A stretch of DNA of 64,000 nt from Paraburkholderia sp. Ac-20340. Its GTDB lineage: Bacteria > Pseudomonadota > Gammaproteobacteria > Burkholderiales > Burkholderiaceae. The position numbers and the translations under genes were made by a program. This document shows positions 8,891 to 17,392 of the stretch, in pieces. Numbering within the stretch: position 1 is the first letter of the stretch; each line of letters begins with the position of its first letter. Below the pieces are notes generated by a model. The model was given only the letters and a program-made list of their open reading frames with translations, did no database searches and was not told the origin of the DNA. The stretch spans positions 1 through 64,000 of the forward strand of contig NZ_JAAGPR010000017.1 of assembly GCF_017104965.1 (NCBI RefSeq), read 5' to 3'.

Positions 8891-9091
8891 GTCGATCTCC
8901 TTCTTCAGACCCGCATCCGGTTCGACACACCGCCACGCGGCATGTTCATTACAAGATACGCACGGCGTCCGTAGGCGGATGCATCTCAATAATGTCCCCG
9001 ATATCGCTCGAGGCCGGAGACGAGTAGGATGTTCGTCCGAAGTTCGCATAGCGAATTTGTGTGCGCTTCGTAGACAGAGGAGACACTTTTC

Positions 9092-10450
9092 ATGAACCGC
9101 AGCGCCGTCAATGTTCAGACGTTCATCAACGAGCATCCGTTCTCGCCATTCCAGTGGTTCATCTTCCTGATGTGCTTCGCCATCGTGCTGCTCGACGGTT
9201 TCGATACGGCGGCGATCGGCTTTATCGCCCCGTCGCTGCTCGGCGAGTGGGGACTCGCCAAGCCGGCGCTCGCACCGGTGCTCAGTGCCGCGCTGTTTGG
9301 TCTCGCGCTCGGCGCACTGGCATCGGGGCCGCTTTCCGACCGCCTCGGGCGCCGCGCCATGCTGCTCGGCTCCGTGCTGATCTTCGGCGTGGCGTGTTTC
9401 GCCTCGTCGTTCGCCGACAGCATCGACCATCTGGTCTGGCTGCGCTTCGCCACTGGCGTGGGTTTGGGCGCGGCCATGCCGAACGCCGTCACGATGATGG
9501 GCGAGTACTGTCCCGACGCGCGCCGCGCGACCATCATTAATCTGATGTTTTGCGGCTTTCCGCTGGGCGCGGCCTTCGGTGGCTTCCTCGCCGCGTGGAT
9601 GATTCCGCATTTCGGTTGGCGCAGCGTGCTGCTGCTTGGCGGTGTCACACCGCTCGTGCTGGCGATTCCGCTCGCGCTGCGCATGCCGGAATCGGTGCGC
9701 TATATGGTGGCAAACGCCAAGCCGGCCGAGCGCATCCGCGCCGCGCTCGCACGCATTTCCGCCGATGCCGCCTCCGCCCAGGCGTTCACCATGACCGAAA
9801 CCGCGCCGCACACCGAGGGCAAGGGCATCGGCGTGGTGCTTTCGGGCCGCTATCTGGTGGGCTCGGTGATGCTGTGGATCGCCTACTTCATGGGGCTCGT
9901 GATCTTCTACGCGTCGATCAACTGGATGCCGCTGCTGCTCAAGGACGCCGGCCTGCCGCCCGCGCGCGCCACGCTGATCGCCGCGCTGTTCCCGCTCGGC
10001 GGTATCGGCGCGGTGCTGTGCGGCGTGCTGATGGACCGCTTCAACGCCAATCGCATCATCGCCGCGTGCTATGCGTTGACTGCGCTGTCCGTCTGGCTGA
10101 TCGGCCAGGCCGTGGGCAATGTGGGCGCGCTGGTGCTCGTCGTGTTTGCGGCGGGCGTGCTGATGAACACCGCGCAATCGTCGATGCCCGCGCTCGCCGC
10201 CGCGTTCTATCCGACGCAAGGCCGCGGCACCGGCGTTGCGTGGATGCTGGGGATCGGGCGCTTTGGCGGTATCGCCGGCTCGTTTCTGGTCGCCGAACTG
10301 GCGCGCCGGCATTTTTCGTTCGCGGGCATTTTCTCGACGATCGCCGTGGCCGGTCTCGTCGCCTGCGCGGCGCTGCTCGTGAAACAGGCCGCCCGGCCGC
10401 TCGCCGTGGATGCCACGTCCGATGCACGCAAGGAGTCGTTCGGGCATTGA
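9092..10450 (+). CDS. MFS transporter, aromatic acid:H+ symporter (AAHS) family
   Basis: The 452-residue protein has twelve predicted membrane segments. It matches the AAHS family (PcaK, BenK): the N-terminal LLDGFDTAAIGFIAP motif, the loop 2-3 motif GPLSDRLGRRAMLL and the second-half GVLMDRFN. The Asp in LLDGFD is the residue important for substrate coupling in PcaK. It probably imports a benzoate- or hydroxybenzoate-type acid, but no aromatic catabolic gene lies beside it, so the substrate is open. GAGGAG precedes the ATG by eight bases. Transcription ends at the terminator at 10501. Confidence 0.88.
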   Translation: MNRSAVNVQTFINEHPFSPFQWFIFLMCFAIVLLDGFDTAAIGFIAPSLLGEWGLAKPALAPVLSAALFGLALGALASGPLSDRLGRRAMLLGSVLIFGVACFASSFADSIDHLVWLRFATGVGLGAAMPNAVTMMGEYCPDARRATIINLMFCGFPLGAAFGGFLAAWMIPHFGWRSVLLLGGVTPLVLAIPLALRMPESVRYMVANAKPAERIRAALARISADAASAQAFTMTETAPHTEGKGIGVVLSGRYLVGSVMLWIAYFMGLVIFYASINWMPLLLKDAGLPPARATLIAALFPLGGIGAVLCGVLMDRFNANRIIAACYALTALSVWLIGQAVGNVGALVLVVFAAGVLMNTAQSSMPALAAAFYPTQGRGTGVAWMLGIGRFGGIAGSFLVAELARRHFSFAGIFSTIAVAGLVACAALLVKQAARPLAVDATSDARKESFGH

Positions 10451-10500
10451 GTGCGACGTCAGGTCGCGTTTTTTGACAGAGAGACGCGCGAAAAAAGCAA

Positions 10501-10530
10501 AAGGGGCCGCAGATTCAACTGCGGCCCCTT
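10501..10530. terminator. Bidirectional intrinsic terminator
   Basis: A perfect 12-bp stem (AAGGGGCCGCAG and its complement) has a 6-nt loop, with an A-rich flank on the left and T residues on the right. It lies between the convergent AAHS transporter and CAP-domain lipoprotein genes and can serve both. Confidence 0.88.
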
Positions 10531-10575
10531 TGCATTTCAGCGAGCGCCCAGGGTATCGATAAGCCGGGCCGTGCG

Positions 10576-11682
10576 TTAGAACTTCGGCAGCGGACGGCTC
10601 GTCAGGCCCTGCGTCGCGTTGTGCGATACGCCGGATGCGGCGGTGGTGAACGTCCACAACACGTCGATCGGATGCGTCTGGCTCGACGAATCGGTGAGCG
10701 TGCCGGTCACGTGCACGGTGTAGGTCGTGCTGGCCGCGAGCGGCGAGTACGGCGCGCACAGTGCGGCGTTCGACAGTTCGTTCGGCGTGGTCTGCGGCGT
10801 CTGCGCGAGACACGGAATGTTGGTGCCGTTGGTCGCCGTGATCGTGAAGCTCATCGAGCTCAGCGTCGAACCGAACGCGCTCTGGATCGTCACCGGATAG
10901 CCGACCGTGGTCATTTCGTACTGCGTGGCGCTGGCGAACGGATTCGGGTCTTCGTTGGCGAACCAGCTCGTCGGCACGCCCTGCTCGCCGGGGAACGGGT
11001 ACGCGACGAGCGACTTCGACGAGAGCGTCGTGTCGGTCGTGGTCGAACCGAAGTCGATATTGAACGCCTCCCAGTTCGCGTTGGCCATGTAGCCGACGCC
11101 CATCGACGTGAAGTCGTCGAGCATGACGATGCGGTGGAACGGCGCGTCGAACAGCGTTTCGACCGGCGACACGCTGTCGCTGAAGGCCGCCGGCTGACCG
11201 GCCACGACGACTTCGCCCATCATCGTGAAGCTGCCTTCGGCTTCGATACGCGTTTGCGGATCGGCGCCCGTGAAGCCGGGATTGCCGGCGGTTTCCGTGT
11301 GACCGTACGCCTGGTTATCGACCAGGTAGGTCGCGTGATCGCTCGACGCCGTGGCGAGACCCGCGTTGCTCGGCAGGGCCGACAGACCGACGTTCTTGCG
11401 CATCGCGTTGATGTAGGCCGTGCCGTCGGCGCTGGCGTTGCCGCTGGCGGTAGGCATCGACGTGAGTTGCGAGGCCGGCGTGATCAGGATCGCGCTGTTG
11501 GTCGACGTCGTGGTCGTGGTGTTCGTCGTGGTCGTCGTCGCCGTGGTGGCGTTGCTGCCGCTCGACGAGTTACTGGACGCCGAGCTCGAACCGTCGGAGC
11601 CGCCGCCACCGCCGCCGCAGGCGGCAAGCAAGGCCGTTGCGAATAACGCAACTGCTTCGAATCTGAATTTGGAAAACCGCAT
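10576..11682 (-). CDS. CAP-domain (SCP/PR1-like) lipoprotein
   Basis: The 368-residue protein begins with a lipoprotein signal ending in LLAAC (Cys22), then a poly-Gly run and a Ser/Thr/Asn-rich linker to about residue 75. A CAP domain follows (about 85-215): INAMRKNVGL, SSDHATYLVDN, YGHTE, GEVV and PFHRIVMLD, with the His/Glu pair typical of the family. The C-terminal part (about 240-350) looks like an Ig-like domain (GTLTDSSSQTHPIDVLWTFTT). It is likely anchored in the outer membrane or periplasm; bacterial CAP proteins of this sort are mostly uncharacterised. The linker is coded by a repetitive GTC/GTG-rich tract. Confidence 0.8.
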   Translation of the reverse strand: MRFSKFRFEAVALFATALLAACGGGGGGSDGSSSASSNSSSGSNATTATTTTTNTTTTTSTNSAILITPASQLTSMPTASGNASADGTAYINAMRKNVGLSALPSNAGLATASSDHATYLVDNQAYGHTETAGNPGFTGADPQTRIEAEGSFTMMGEVVVAGQPAAFSDSVSPVETLFDAPFHRIVMLDDFTSMGVGYMANANWEAFNIDFGSTTTDTTLSSKSLVAYPFPGEQGVPTSWFANEDPNPFASATQYEMTTVGYPVTIQSAFGSTLSSMSFTITATNGTNIPCLAQTPQTTPNELSNAALCAPYSPLAASTTYTVHVTGTLTDSSSQTHPIDVLWTFTTAASGVSHNATQGLTSRPLPKF

Positions 11683-12115
11683 TGTGGTGCCTTGTAAAGG
11701 TTCTACGTGAAGCAGCGTCGGCCAAACTGCCGCCGCCAGATGCAGGCGCGCCCACCCATCCTTGCTGCTTCGGGTTTTATTACCTCCCCTAAATCCGTTT
11801 AATGGCTTTCTATTCGTCTGGAGAAAGACATCGCACGAATTTGATTGCGCGTCCTGACTAACGGCAGGTCACGAATGAACTTGAGAGAAAACAGCAGAGG
11901 ATAAAAACAGGCACGTTTTACCGGTCTTTCCGGCAAAACGCGCGATTATGAAGGAATGCAAAGAGGGCTGGAACGCTTGATTGCAGCGGGATTCAATCAG
12001 CGTTTAAAGAGCGATTCGACACAAATTTGAAATATCGAATGCGATGAGTTTTGTCTGATTTTTTATTTTGAAGTGCTTGCTAATTTTCGTTTGTGCGGGT
12101 TCCGCTCGCTGATAC
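11683..12115. other. Intergenic stretch without a recognised gene
   Basis: About 430 bases, AT-rich in parts, lie between two genes on the same strand. One hairpin is visible at 11914-11940 (11-bp arms with one mismatch, CCGG at the base of a 5-nt loop), but it has no T-run on either side. The rest probably includes the promoter of the CAP lipoprotein gene. Nothing else can be supported. Confidence 0.4.
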
Positions 12116-12469
12116 TCAGCCGCCGAGCGCAGCGAGATTGAGCGGGTAGGAATGACCGATCCACGCGGCCGCATCGCGGTGATCGCGCAGCGCATCGCCG
12201 GTGTTCGGGTGCACGAAAACATCGAGCTTTCCGTGATTGACCACGAGCCACGCGAACACATGCGCAAAGTGTTCGTTCGTGATGGCGAGCTGGTACGACC
12301 ACATCGGATGCGGGCCGACGGGGCGTTCGTGAAAGCGACCCATTTCGATGGAATCGCCCAGTTCCGCCGTGATGGTTTCGCGCAAGGACCATGCGGTGTC
12401 GCGCGTGTCGGCGTCGAAATAAATGTGGGCATGCCACGTGGCAATGTTGGCGGGATCGGCGAGTTTCAT
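12116..12469 (-). CDS. DOPA 4,5-dioxygenase-like protein
   Basis: The 117-residue cytosolic protein matches the DOPA 4,5-dioxygenase family (PF08883) over its whole length. Visible family residues are WHAHIYFD at the N-terminus, the central GPHPMWSYQL, VFVHPNTGD and the C-terminal DHRDAAAWIGHSYPLNL. The conserved histidines are the probable iron ligands. In fungi and plants the family opens the DOPA ring; bacterial members are of unknown substrate. It has no operon partner. Confidence 0.8.
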   Translation of the reverse strand: MKLADPANIATWHAHIYFDADTRDTAWSLRETITAELGDSIEMGRFHERPVGPHPMWSYQLAITNEHFAHVFAWLVVNHGKLDVFVHPNTGDALRDHRDAAAWIGHSYPLNLAALGG

Positions 12470-12622
12470 GATAGGCGCTTGACGGGCTGGAAATGGATTT
12501 AAACCGCTATTTTGCCGCGATTTCGACTTTTACCTGTGGCTCGACGGCAGGGTTCAATACGCTAATTCCCAACCTGATTGAATAGGTATCCTTTTTAATT
12601 TATTCTTCTTCGAAAGGATCTT

Positions 12623-12655
12623 GAGAGACGTCCTTCGTGGTGGAGAACGTCTCTC
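12623..12655. terminator. Inverted repeat downstream of ilvA, weak terminator candidate
   Basis: The 9-bp arms GAGAGACGT / ACGTCTCTC are perfect but are separated by a 15-nt loop, and no T-run follows on the minus strand. It lies 29 bases beyond the ilvA stop, so it may end that transcript, but the structure is not a typical Rho-independent terminator. Confidence 0.35.
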
Positions 12656-12683
12656 GTGGTTCATGCCGTGTTGCCCGGTTCGC

Positions 12684-14267
12684 TTACTTCAGGAACAAAC
12701 GATAAGCCGGGTTCTGCGTCTCTTCCCAGTGCGGATAACCGAGCGTCGCGAGGAAGCGGCGGAACTCCGCGTCTTCCGCTGCGGGCACCTGAATGCCGAC
12801 CAGAATCGAGCTGTAATCCGCGCCCTGGTTGCGGTAGTGGAACAGGCTGATATTCCAGTTCGGCGCCATCGACGAAAGGAAGCGCATCAGCGCGCCCGGA
12901 CGCTCCGGGAATTCGAAGCGGAACAGGCGTTCGTCATGCGCGAGCGGCGAACGCCCGCCCACCATGTAGCGGATGTGCTGCTTCGAGAGTTCGTCGCCGG
13001 TGAGATCGACGCTCGGGAAACCGTGCTCGACGAAACTCTGCGCGATCTGCGCTGATTCGCCGCGGTTGCGAATCTGCACGCCGACAAAGATATGCGCGTG
13101 CTCGGCATCGTCGATGCGGTAATTGAACTCGGTGACGCTGCGCGTGCCGACCAGTTCGCAGAAGCGCTTGAAGCTGCCGCGTTCTTCGGGGATCGTCACC
13201 GCGAACACGGCTTCGCGCGCTTCGCCGACTTCGGCGCGCTCGGCCACGAAGCGCATGCGGTCGAAGTTCATGTTCGCGGCCGAGGTGATGGCGATCAGCG
13301 TTTTGCCGTCGATGCCTTCGCGTTCAGCGTATTGCTTCGCGCCCGCGACGGCGAGCGCGCCGGCCGGTTCGAGCACGCTGCGCGTGTCCTGGAAGACGTC
13401 CTTGATCGCGGCGCAGAGGGCGTCCGTGTCGACGGTCAGCACATCATCGAGATATTCCTGGCACAGGCGGAAGGTTTCCTCGCCCACGAGTTTCACCGCC
13501 GTGCCGTCGGAGAAGAGCCCGACTTCGCTGAGTTCGACGCGCTTGCCCGCCTTCAGCGATTGCGCCATCGCGCAGGAATCGTCCGTCTGCACGCCGATCA
13601 CGCGGATTTCCGGGCGCACGGCCTTCACGTAAGCGGCCACGCCTGCGGCCAGACCGCCGCCGCCGATCGGCACGAAGATCGCGTGAATCGGGGCCTGATG
13701 CTTGCTGAGGATTTCCATCGCCACCGTGCCCTGACCGGCGATCACGTAGGGATCGTCGAAGGGATGCACGAAGGTCAGGCCGCGTTCTTCCTGAAGACTG
13801 ACGGCGTGCGCGTAGGCGTCGCTGTAGGATTCGCCCGCCTGCACGACTTCGACCATCGAGCCGCCGTGGGCGCGCACGGCATCGACTTTCACCTGCGGCG
13901 TGGTGACCGGCACGCAGATCACCGCTTTCACGCCGAGTCGCGCCGCCGAAAGCGCCACGCCCTGCGCGTGATTGCCCGCCGAAGCCGTAATCACGCCGCG
14001 CTGCAATTGCTCCGCCGACAGATGCGCCATCTTGTTGTACGCGCCGCGCAGCTTGAACGAGAAAACCGGCTGGTTGTCCTCGCGCTTGAGCAGAACCGTG
14101 TTGCGTAGACGTGCCGAGAGGTTCGGCGTGGGTTCGAGCTCGGTTTCGCGCGCGGCGTCGTAGACGCGGGCGGTCAGAATCAGACGGAGGTAATCGTGCT
14201 GCTGCGGCTTTTGCGTTGCTGTGCGCGTTTCGGCTTCGACTGCGGTGTGGCTCGATTGGACCTGCAT
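12684..14267 (-). CDS. ilvA: Threonine ammonia-lyase, biosynthetic (threonine deaminase)
   Basis: The 527-residue PLP enzyme converts threonine to 2-oxobutanoate, the first step of isoleucine synthesis. The PLP lysine is in SFKLRGAYNK (Lys72); the SAGNHAQG loop and the glycine-rich IGGGGLAAG phosphate-binding loop are present. Two ACT-like regulatory domains follow from about residue 335 (RGSFKRFCELVG and ERPGALMRFLSSM). This full-length form is the Ile-inhibited biosynthetic type, not the short catabolic TdcB type. The upstream region contains an attenuator with an Ile/Thr leader peptide, which explains likely regulation. No other ilv genes are adjacent. AGGAG precedes the ATG. Confidence 0.95.
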   Translation of the reverse strand: MQVQSSHTAVEAETRTATQKPQQHDYLRLILTARVYDAARETELEPTPNLSARLRNTVLLKREDNQPVFSFKLRGAYNKMAHLSAEQLQRGVITASAGNHAQGVALSAARLGVKAVICVPVTTPQVKVDAVRAHGGSMVEVVQAGESYSDAYAHAVSLQEERGLTFVHPFDDPYVIAGQGTVAMEILSKHQAPIHAIFVPIGGGGLAAGVAAYVKAVRPEIRVIGVQTDDSCAMAQSLKAGKRVELSEVGLFSDGTAVKLVGEETFRLCQEYLDDVLTVDTDALCAAIKDVFQDTRSVLEPAGALAVAGAKQYAEREGIDGKTLIAITSAANMNFDRMRFVAERAEVGEAREAVFAVTIPEERGSFKRFCELVGTRSVTEFNYRIDDAEHAHIFVGVQIRNRGESAQIAQSFVEHGFPSVDLTGDELSKQHIRYMVGGRSPLAHDERLFRFEFPERPGALMRFLSSMAPNWNISLFHYRNQGADYSSILVGIQVPAAEDAEFRRFLATLGYPHWEETQNPAYRLFLK

Positions 14268-14311
14268 GACGGCTCCTGTGCTGTCTCGTATTGAGCCCAG
14301 GAGGCGGAAAC

Positions 14312-14337
14312 AAAAAACCCGCCTCGTGGGGCGGGTT
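14312..14337 (-). terminator. Attenuator terminator in the ilvA leader
   Basis: Read on the minus strand, AACCCGCC and GGCGGGTT form a GC-rich 8-bp stem followed directly by six T residues. It lies 45 bases upstream of the ilvA start, so it terminates before the gene rather than after one. Its 5' arm (14330-14337) can instead pair with GGTGGGTT at 14364-14371, overlapping the end of the leader ORF, giving a mutually exclusive antiterminator with one G-U pair. Confidence 0.85.
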
Positions 14338-14361
14338 GTTGTCGCTTATGTCAGACGCACG

Positions 14362-14424
14362 CTAACCCACCATTCGATGAATGGTGATAATAATCAGCGT
14401 AATTGGACGGAGGCGCGTGTTCAT
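14362..14424 (-). CDS. ilvA leader peptide (Ile/Thr-rich attenuation peptide)
   Basis: This 20-codon open frame encodes MNTRLRPITL followed by IIITIHRMVG and a TAG stop. Five isoleucines, three threonines and two leucines are packed into 20 residues, with Ile-Ile-Ile in tandem, as in the leader peptides of the ilvGMEDA and thrABC operons. An in-frame ATG at 14436 would add MLVG; neither start has a well-spaced ribosome site (AGGA abuts the second ATG). The stop codon overlaps the strand that forms the antiterminator. Ribosome stalling at Ile or Thr codons would favour antitermination and ilvA expression. The role is inferred from structure. Confidence 0.75.
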   Translation of the reverse strand: MNTRLRPITLIIITIHRMVG

Positions 14425-14431
14425 TCCTACA

Positions 14432-14460
14432 AGCATGGCGTAGCTGATCGAAATTGTCAA
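14432..14460 (-). promoter_or_regulatory. Possible ilvA leader promoter
   Basis: On the minus strand a perfect -35 hexamer TTGACA (14455-14460) is followed after 17 bases by CATGCT (14432-14437), a weak -10. If used, transcription would start very close to the leader ATG at 14424, giving an almost leaderless mini-cistron. A promoter further upstream, for example around TATGAT near 14513-14518, is equally possible. Confidence 0.35.
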
Positions 14461-14738
14461 TCGATGCGGCTTCGACATCAATCGTTTCAAAAACTACGAA
14501 TTACATTTCAAATCATACGTTTTTGAACGTACTTGCAGGGCGCGATGCCAGAGGTGGCGTGGAGCATCACATGCCGGCCTGGAAAACGCGTCTAGCCGTG
14601 AAACATTCGAGAAGGCAGACATCAACCCTATGATTATAAAGGATTTTCTTTATCCCACCTCTTTAGCGATGATGTTTCACAGGTTCGACCCTAGCCCTCC
14701 CCTGCTCCGATCTACATCGTTCCACCAGCCAAAAAAGT
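14461..14738. other. Intergenic stretch between ilvA leader and parB
   Basis: This lies between the ilvA regulatory region and the end of parB. It is AT-rich up to about 14530 (candidate promoter region for ilvA) and otherwise shows nothing I can name. Confidence 0.35.
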
Positions 14739-14770
14739 AAGGGCAAGGCACGATCTCGTGCCCTGCCCTT
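14739..14770 (-). terminator. Terminator of the parAB operon
   Basis: A 15-bp stem with one mismatch (AAGGGC.AGGCACGA arm) is followed on the minus strand by ACTTTTTT. It lies 27 bases past the parB stop and is a convincing Rho-independent terminator. Confidence 0.85.
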
Positions 14771-14796
14771 TTCATGCGCCCATTCGACCCAGCTGA

Positions 14797-15873
14797 TCAG
14801 TTCTCAGCCGTCGTTTCCATTTCAGCCGCCCATTCGTCGATGACAGCTTTCATGCGCTCGGCAAGCCGCTGCTGATCGGCGGCGGCGATGCCCTTGAGAT
14901 TCAGTTCTGCCCGGCCATCGCCGAAAAGCTTGAGTTCACCCAGTGCTACACCATCCGGACGATTGAACTGGACGCGCGACTGATAATGCGTCCTGCGCGG
15001 ACCAATGCGACGCGCACCCGCTTCAGCCGACGCCGCTGCTTCGAGCTTGCGTACGCTGGCCTTGCCTTCGATCACCTGTTCGAGCCAATGCTCCGCAACC
15101 GATGCGCCGGCGCGATCGAAAATCAGCTTGATGTTGTACGCGTGGCCCAGACCGACATCCGCGCGATTCTGCGCCATGCGCTGCAACAGATACGGCGGCA
15201 GCGACGTCAGCGAAATGACCTTGCTGATGTGCTTCGGATCTTCGCTGACGGCCACGCCCAGTTCGACCTGATCGACATAGACGCCTTCGTCGAGCAGTTT
15301 CTTCCACGCGAGCGCATCGTCGAAAACCGTCTGCTCTTCGCGCTCCTTGTTCGCGTGATAGGCACGCAGATAGAGATTCTGGTTATCGAGACCGTCGCGG
15401 ACGTCGGCGTCGATATGCTTGTCGCCGCGCGAACGCGCAGCACGAATACGCCGCTCGCCGTCGACGATAACGTACTTGCCCGGAAACTCTGCAAGGCGCG
15501 TCACCAGGATCGGCGTGATCTGGCCTTGCTTGTCGAAGCTTTCGGCAAGTTCGTCGATCGTTTCCGCGCTGTAGAACGAACGCGGATTGTAGGGATTCGA
15601 GACGACGTCTTCGACCGGAATGCGCACTACCGCATGCGTGGTCGTGTTTGCATCGCTAACCGCAGGCGTGTCGGTTGTGGGTGAGGTGACAACCGCGTCC
15701 GCCGCCGGCGCCTCTTGGGGCGCAGCGGCTGCGACTTCCGCGAGCGAGACAACCGCTGCGTCGCGCTGGGCGATACCGACTACATCGCCGTCGGCAAGAC
15801 GCTCCCCTGCCGACGCGCGCTCGACTGCCATTCCCGCGCGAACCTTGCTGGTGAAATTCAGCTTAGTTGCCAT
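14797..15873 (-). CDS. parB: ParB/RepB/Spo0J-family partition protein
   Basis: The 358-residue centromere-binding protein has an N-terminal tail with an Ala/Thr-rich linker (to about residue 80), then the ParB N-terminal CTPase domain with SNPYNPR and the GERRIRAARSRG box, a central helix-turn-helix region (LGVAVSEDPKHISKVISLTS) and a C-terminal dimerisation part. It should load on the parS-like palindromes that lie between parA and rep and work with ParA in replicon segregation. The start at 15873 follows GAGGAGGT and overlaps the parA end by 11 bases, so the genes are translationally coupled. The frame is open to 15903. Confidence 0.92.
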   Translation of the reverse strand: MATKLNFTSKVRAGMAVERASAGERLADGDVVGIAQRDAAVVSLAEVAAAAPQEAPAADAVVTSPTTDTPAVSDANTTTHAVVRIPVEDVVSNPYNPRSFYSAETIDELAESFDKQGQITPILVTRLAEFPGKYVIVDGERRIRAARSRGDKHIDADVRDGLDNQNLYLRAYHANKEREEQTVFDDALAWKKLLDEGVYVDQVELGVAVSEDPKHISKVISLTSLPPYLLQRMAQNRADVGLGHAYNIKLIFDRAGASVAEHWLEQVIEGKASVRKLEAAASAEAGARRIGPRRTHYQSRVQFNRPDGVALGELKLFGDGRAELNLKGIAAADQQRLAERMKAVIDEWAAEMETTAEN

Positions 15874-16546
15874 CAACGACCTCCTCTTCTTGGACGAGCG
15901 CAATGATCTCGTTGTAGACAGCGGAGATTTCGTCCTTGGCGATCTTGACGCCTCGCACGCCTTTCACGTCGAAGACAGTCCGGCCAAGCGCCGCTGCCTG
16001 ACGATAAAGCTCGCGTTGCTTGACCGTGGAAGCCAGCACACGAACGTTGCTTTCTGCGAGGATCGCGCTCATCTGGGTATGAAGCAGCGTCTTCGAATTC
16101 GATTTATTCAGCAAAATTGCGAATTTACCGGCTGGATTGGCGACGCGCGTGCGCTCCACCAGTTCCATCATCCCTTCGCTACTCCAGATGTCGATGGGCG
16201 ATGCATCGGTTGGGATGACGGTTGCATCGGCAACAGCCAATACACGCGCCGTCGTCAGATCGTTGATGTTTGGCGGGCAATCGACGATCACGACGTCGTA
16301 GTCATTAGCCAAAGCGGCAATTTCCGGCCCGATCATCTTTTCCAGCTTATTGATGCTGCCGACCCGGAATGGCAACGGCGTTTCCGGCCCGGCTGCCGCA
16401 CACCAGCTCATGCATGATTGCTGGCCATCAGCATCGGCGACATAGACTTTGTAGCCTTCCGACTGGAAAGCGCCTGCGAGATTCATGCTGGTGGTGGTCT
16501 TGCCCACCCCGCCCTTTTGGTTCGCTACAGCGATGACCAGTCCCAT
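15863..16546 (-). CDS. parA: ParA-family partition ATPase
   Basis: The 227-residue Walker-type ATPase has the deviant P-loop KGGVGKTT (residues 11-18) with the signature Lys at its start, a Walker A' motif VADADGQQS and Walker B VVIVDCPP. It is a short form without an N-terminal DNA-binding domain, so it is unlikely to repress its own promoter directly. It drives segregation with ParB. The gene starts 49 bases from the first parS-like site, and the cluster of those sites lies directly upstream, which may tie expression to ParB binding. Confidence 0.95.
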   Translation of the reverse strand: MGLVIAVANQKGGVGKTTTSMNLAGAFQSEGYKVYVADADGQQSCMSWCAAAGPETPLPFRVGSINKLEKMIGPEIAALANDYDVVIVDCPPNINDLTTARVLAVADATVIPTDASPIDIWSSEGMMELVERTRVANPAGKFAILLNKSNSKTLLHTQMSAILAESNVRVLASTVKQRELYRQAAALGRTVFDVKGVRGVKIAKDEISAVYNEIIALVQEEEVVDGN

Positions 16547-16594
16547 TCAATTCTCCATGCAGTGTTCAACGGTAGAGGGTTCTGCACGCGAAAT

Positions 16595-16606
16595 CTCCAC
16601 GTGGAG
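16595..16606. repeat. parS-like palindrome copy 1
   Basis: Perfect palindrome CTCCACGTGGAG, here extended by T/A on each side. The CACGTG core is shared with chromosomal parS (TTTCACGTGAAA), but the flanks differ, fitting a replicon-specific centromere. It is closest to the parA start and probably within its promoter region. Confidence 0.8.
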
Positions 16607-16760
16607 ACTCTCCAGCGAGTCAACTGGCAGTCTAGCGGCAAGTTAAAGTAAATTCTAGCTTTAGCGCTGAAATCGTTGCTGATTGCCTACCAAACTGGCC
16701 ATTTGGCTAGTGGGTGAAGGGGAAATGAGGAGATTGATCGCCACAGAGCTACGCCGCACT

Positions 16761-16772
16761 CTCCACGTGGAG
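16761..16772. repeat. parS-like palindrome copy 2
   Basis: Perfect CTCCACGTGGAG; dyad symmetry extends three more bases on each side (ACT...AGT) to 18 bp. Confidence 0.8.
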
Positions 16773-16842
16773 AGTGGGTTCTTCACAGCCTGGCGAATTG
16801 ATCATGAATTGATGGCCGAAACTTCACTGTGAAATCACACAT

Positions 16843-16854
16843 CTCCACGTGGAG
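16843..16854. repeat. parS-like palindrome copy 3
   Basis: Perfect CTCCACGTGGAG with one flanking T/A pair continuing the dyad. Confidence 0.8.
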
Positions 16855-16979
16855 AATCGCGGACCTAGCGGGCGAGAGATGATTTACGGCAATTGTGCCG
16901 TAGCTCACTTTTGCGTGAGATCTTGAGAAGATGTCGCTGAAATTGCACGTCCTGAGTTACGTCCTCCGCATCACGAACT

Positions 16980-16991
16980 CTCCACGTGGAG
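16980..16991. repeat. parS-like palindrome copy 4, longest dyad
   Basis: Perfect CTCCACGTGGAG within a 24-bp uninterrupted palindrome spanning 16974-16997. This is the most symmetric copy and perhaps the strongest ParB-loading site. Confidence 0.8.
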
Positions 16992-17073
16992 AGTTCGCTA
17001 GGCACATAACGATCAGGGCTTCCAGAGTGAATCAAAAATAGCCGCGCAACGTAGAATTTGTAGCTGCGAGAAT

Positions 17074-17085
17074 CTCCACGTGGAG
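17074..17085. repeat. parS-like palindrome copy 5
   Basis: Perfect CTCCACGTGGAG with one T/A flanking pair. Confidence 0.8.
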
Positions 17086-17222
17086 ACTCTTCGCACACGG
17101 AGGAGAGCTAGCGCCATAAGCTCGCACGCCGCCATCTAGATGATCTGCGCACTTCTAAACGATGCATCGACTCAATGGATGCATTTGCAGATACAACCGC
17201 ACGTAAGCGTGCAACTTGCGGC

Positions 17223-17234
17223 CTCCACGTAGAA
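17223..17234. repeat. Degenerate parS-like site
   Basis: CTCCACGTAGAA keeps the left half and the ACGT centre but loses the right half. It may be a decayed or weak copy between the perfect sites at 17074 and 17393. Confidence 0.5.
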
Positions 17235-17392
17235 GCGCCCCCGTTTCGAGTACGCAGACTCCCACCGCCCGAATATTGATTGTTCGCGAGAGCATCAAGG
17301 CCTAGCGCCACATCGCCAACCCCATCCAATCACAACCGCTGCTTGCCAATACAAAGCAGCACGCGAAAAACGGCGCAAGCGTCCACTCGAAT

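Noticed and set aside
11914..11940. Hairpin as a terminator
   Set aside because: One mismatch in the stem and no T-run on either strand; listed only as part of the gap.
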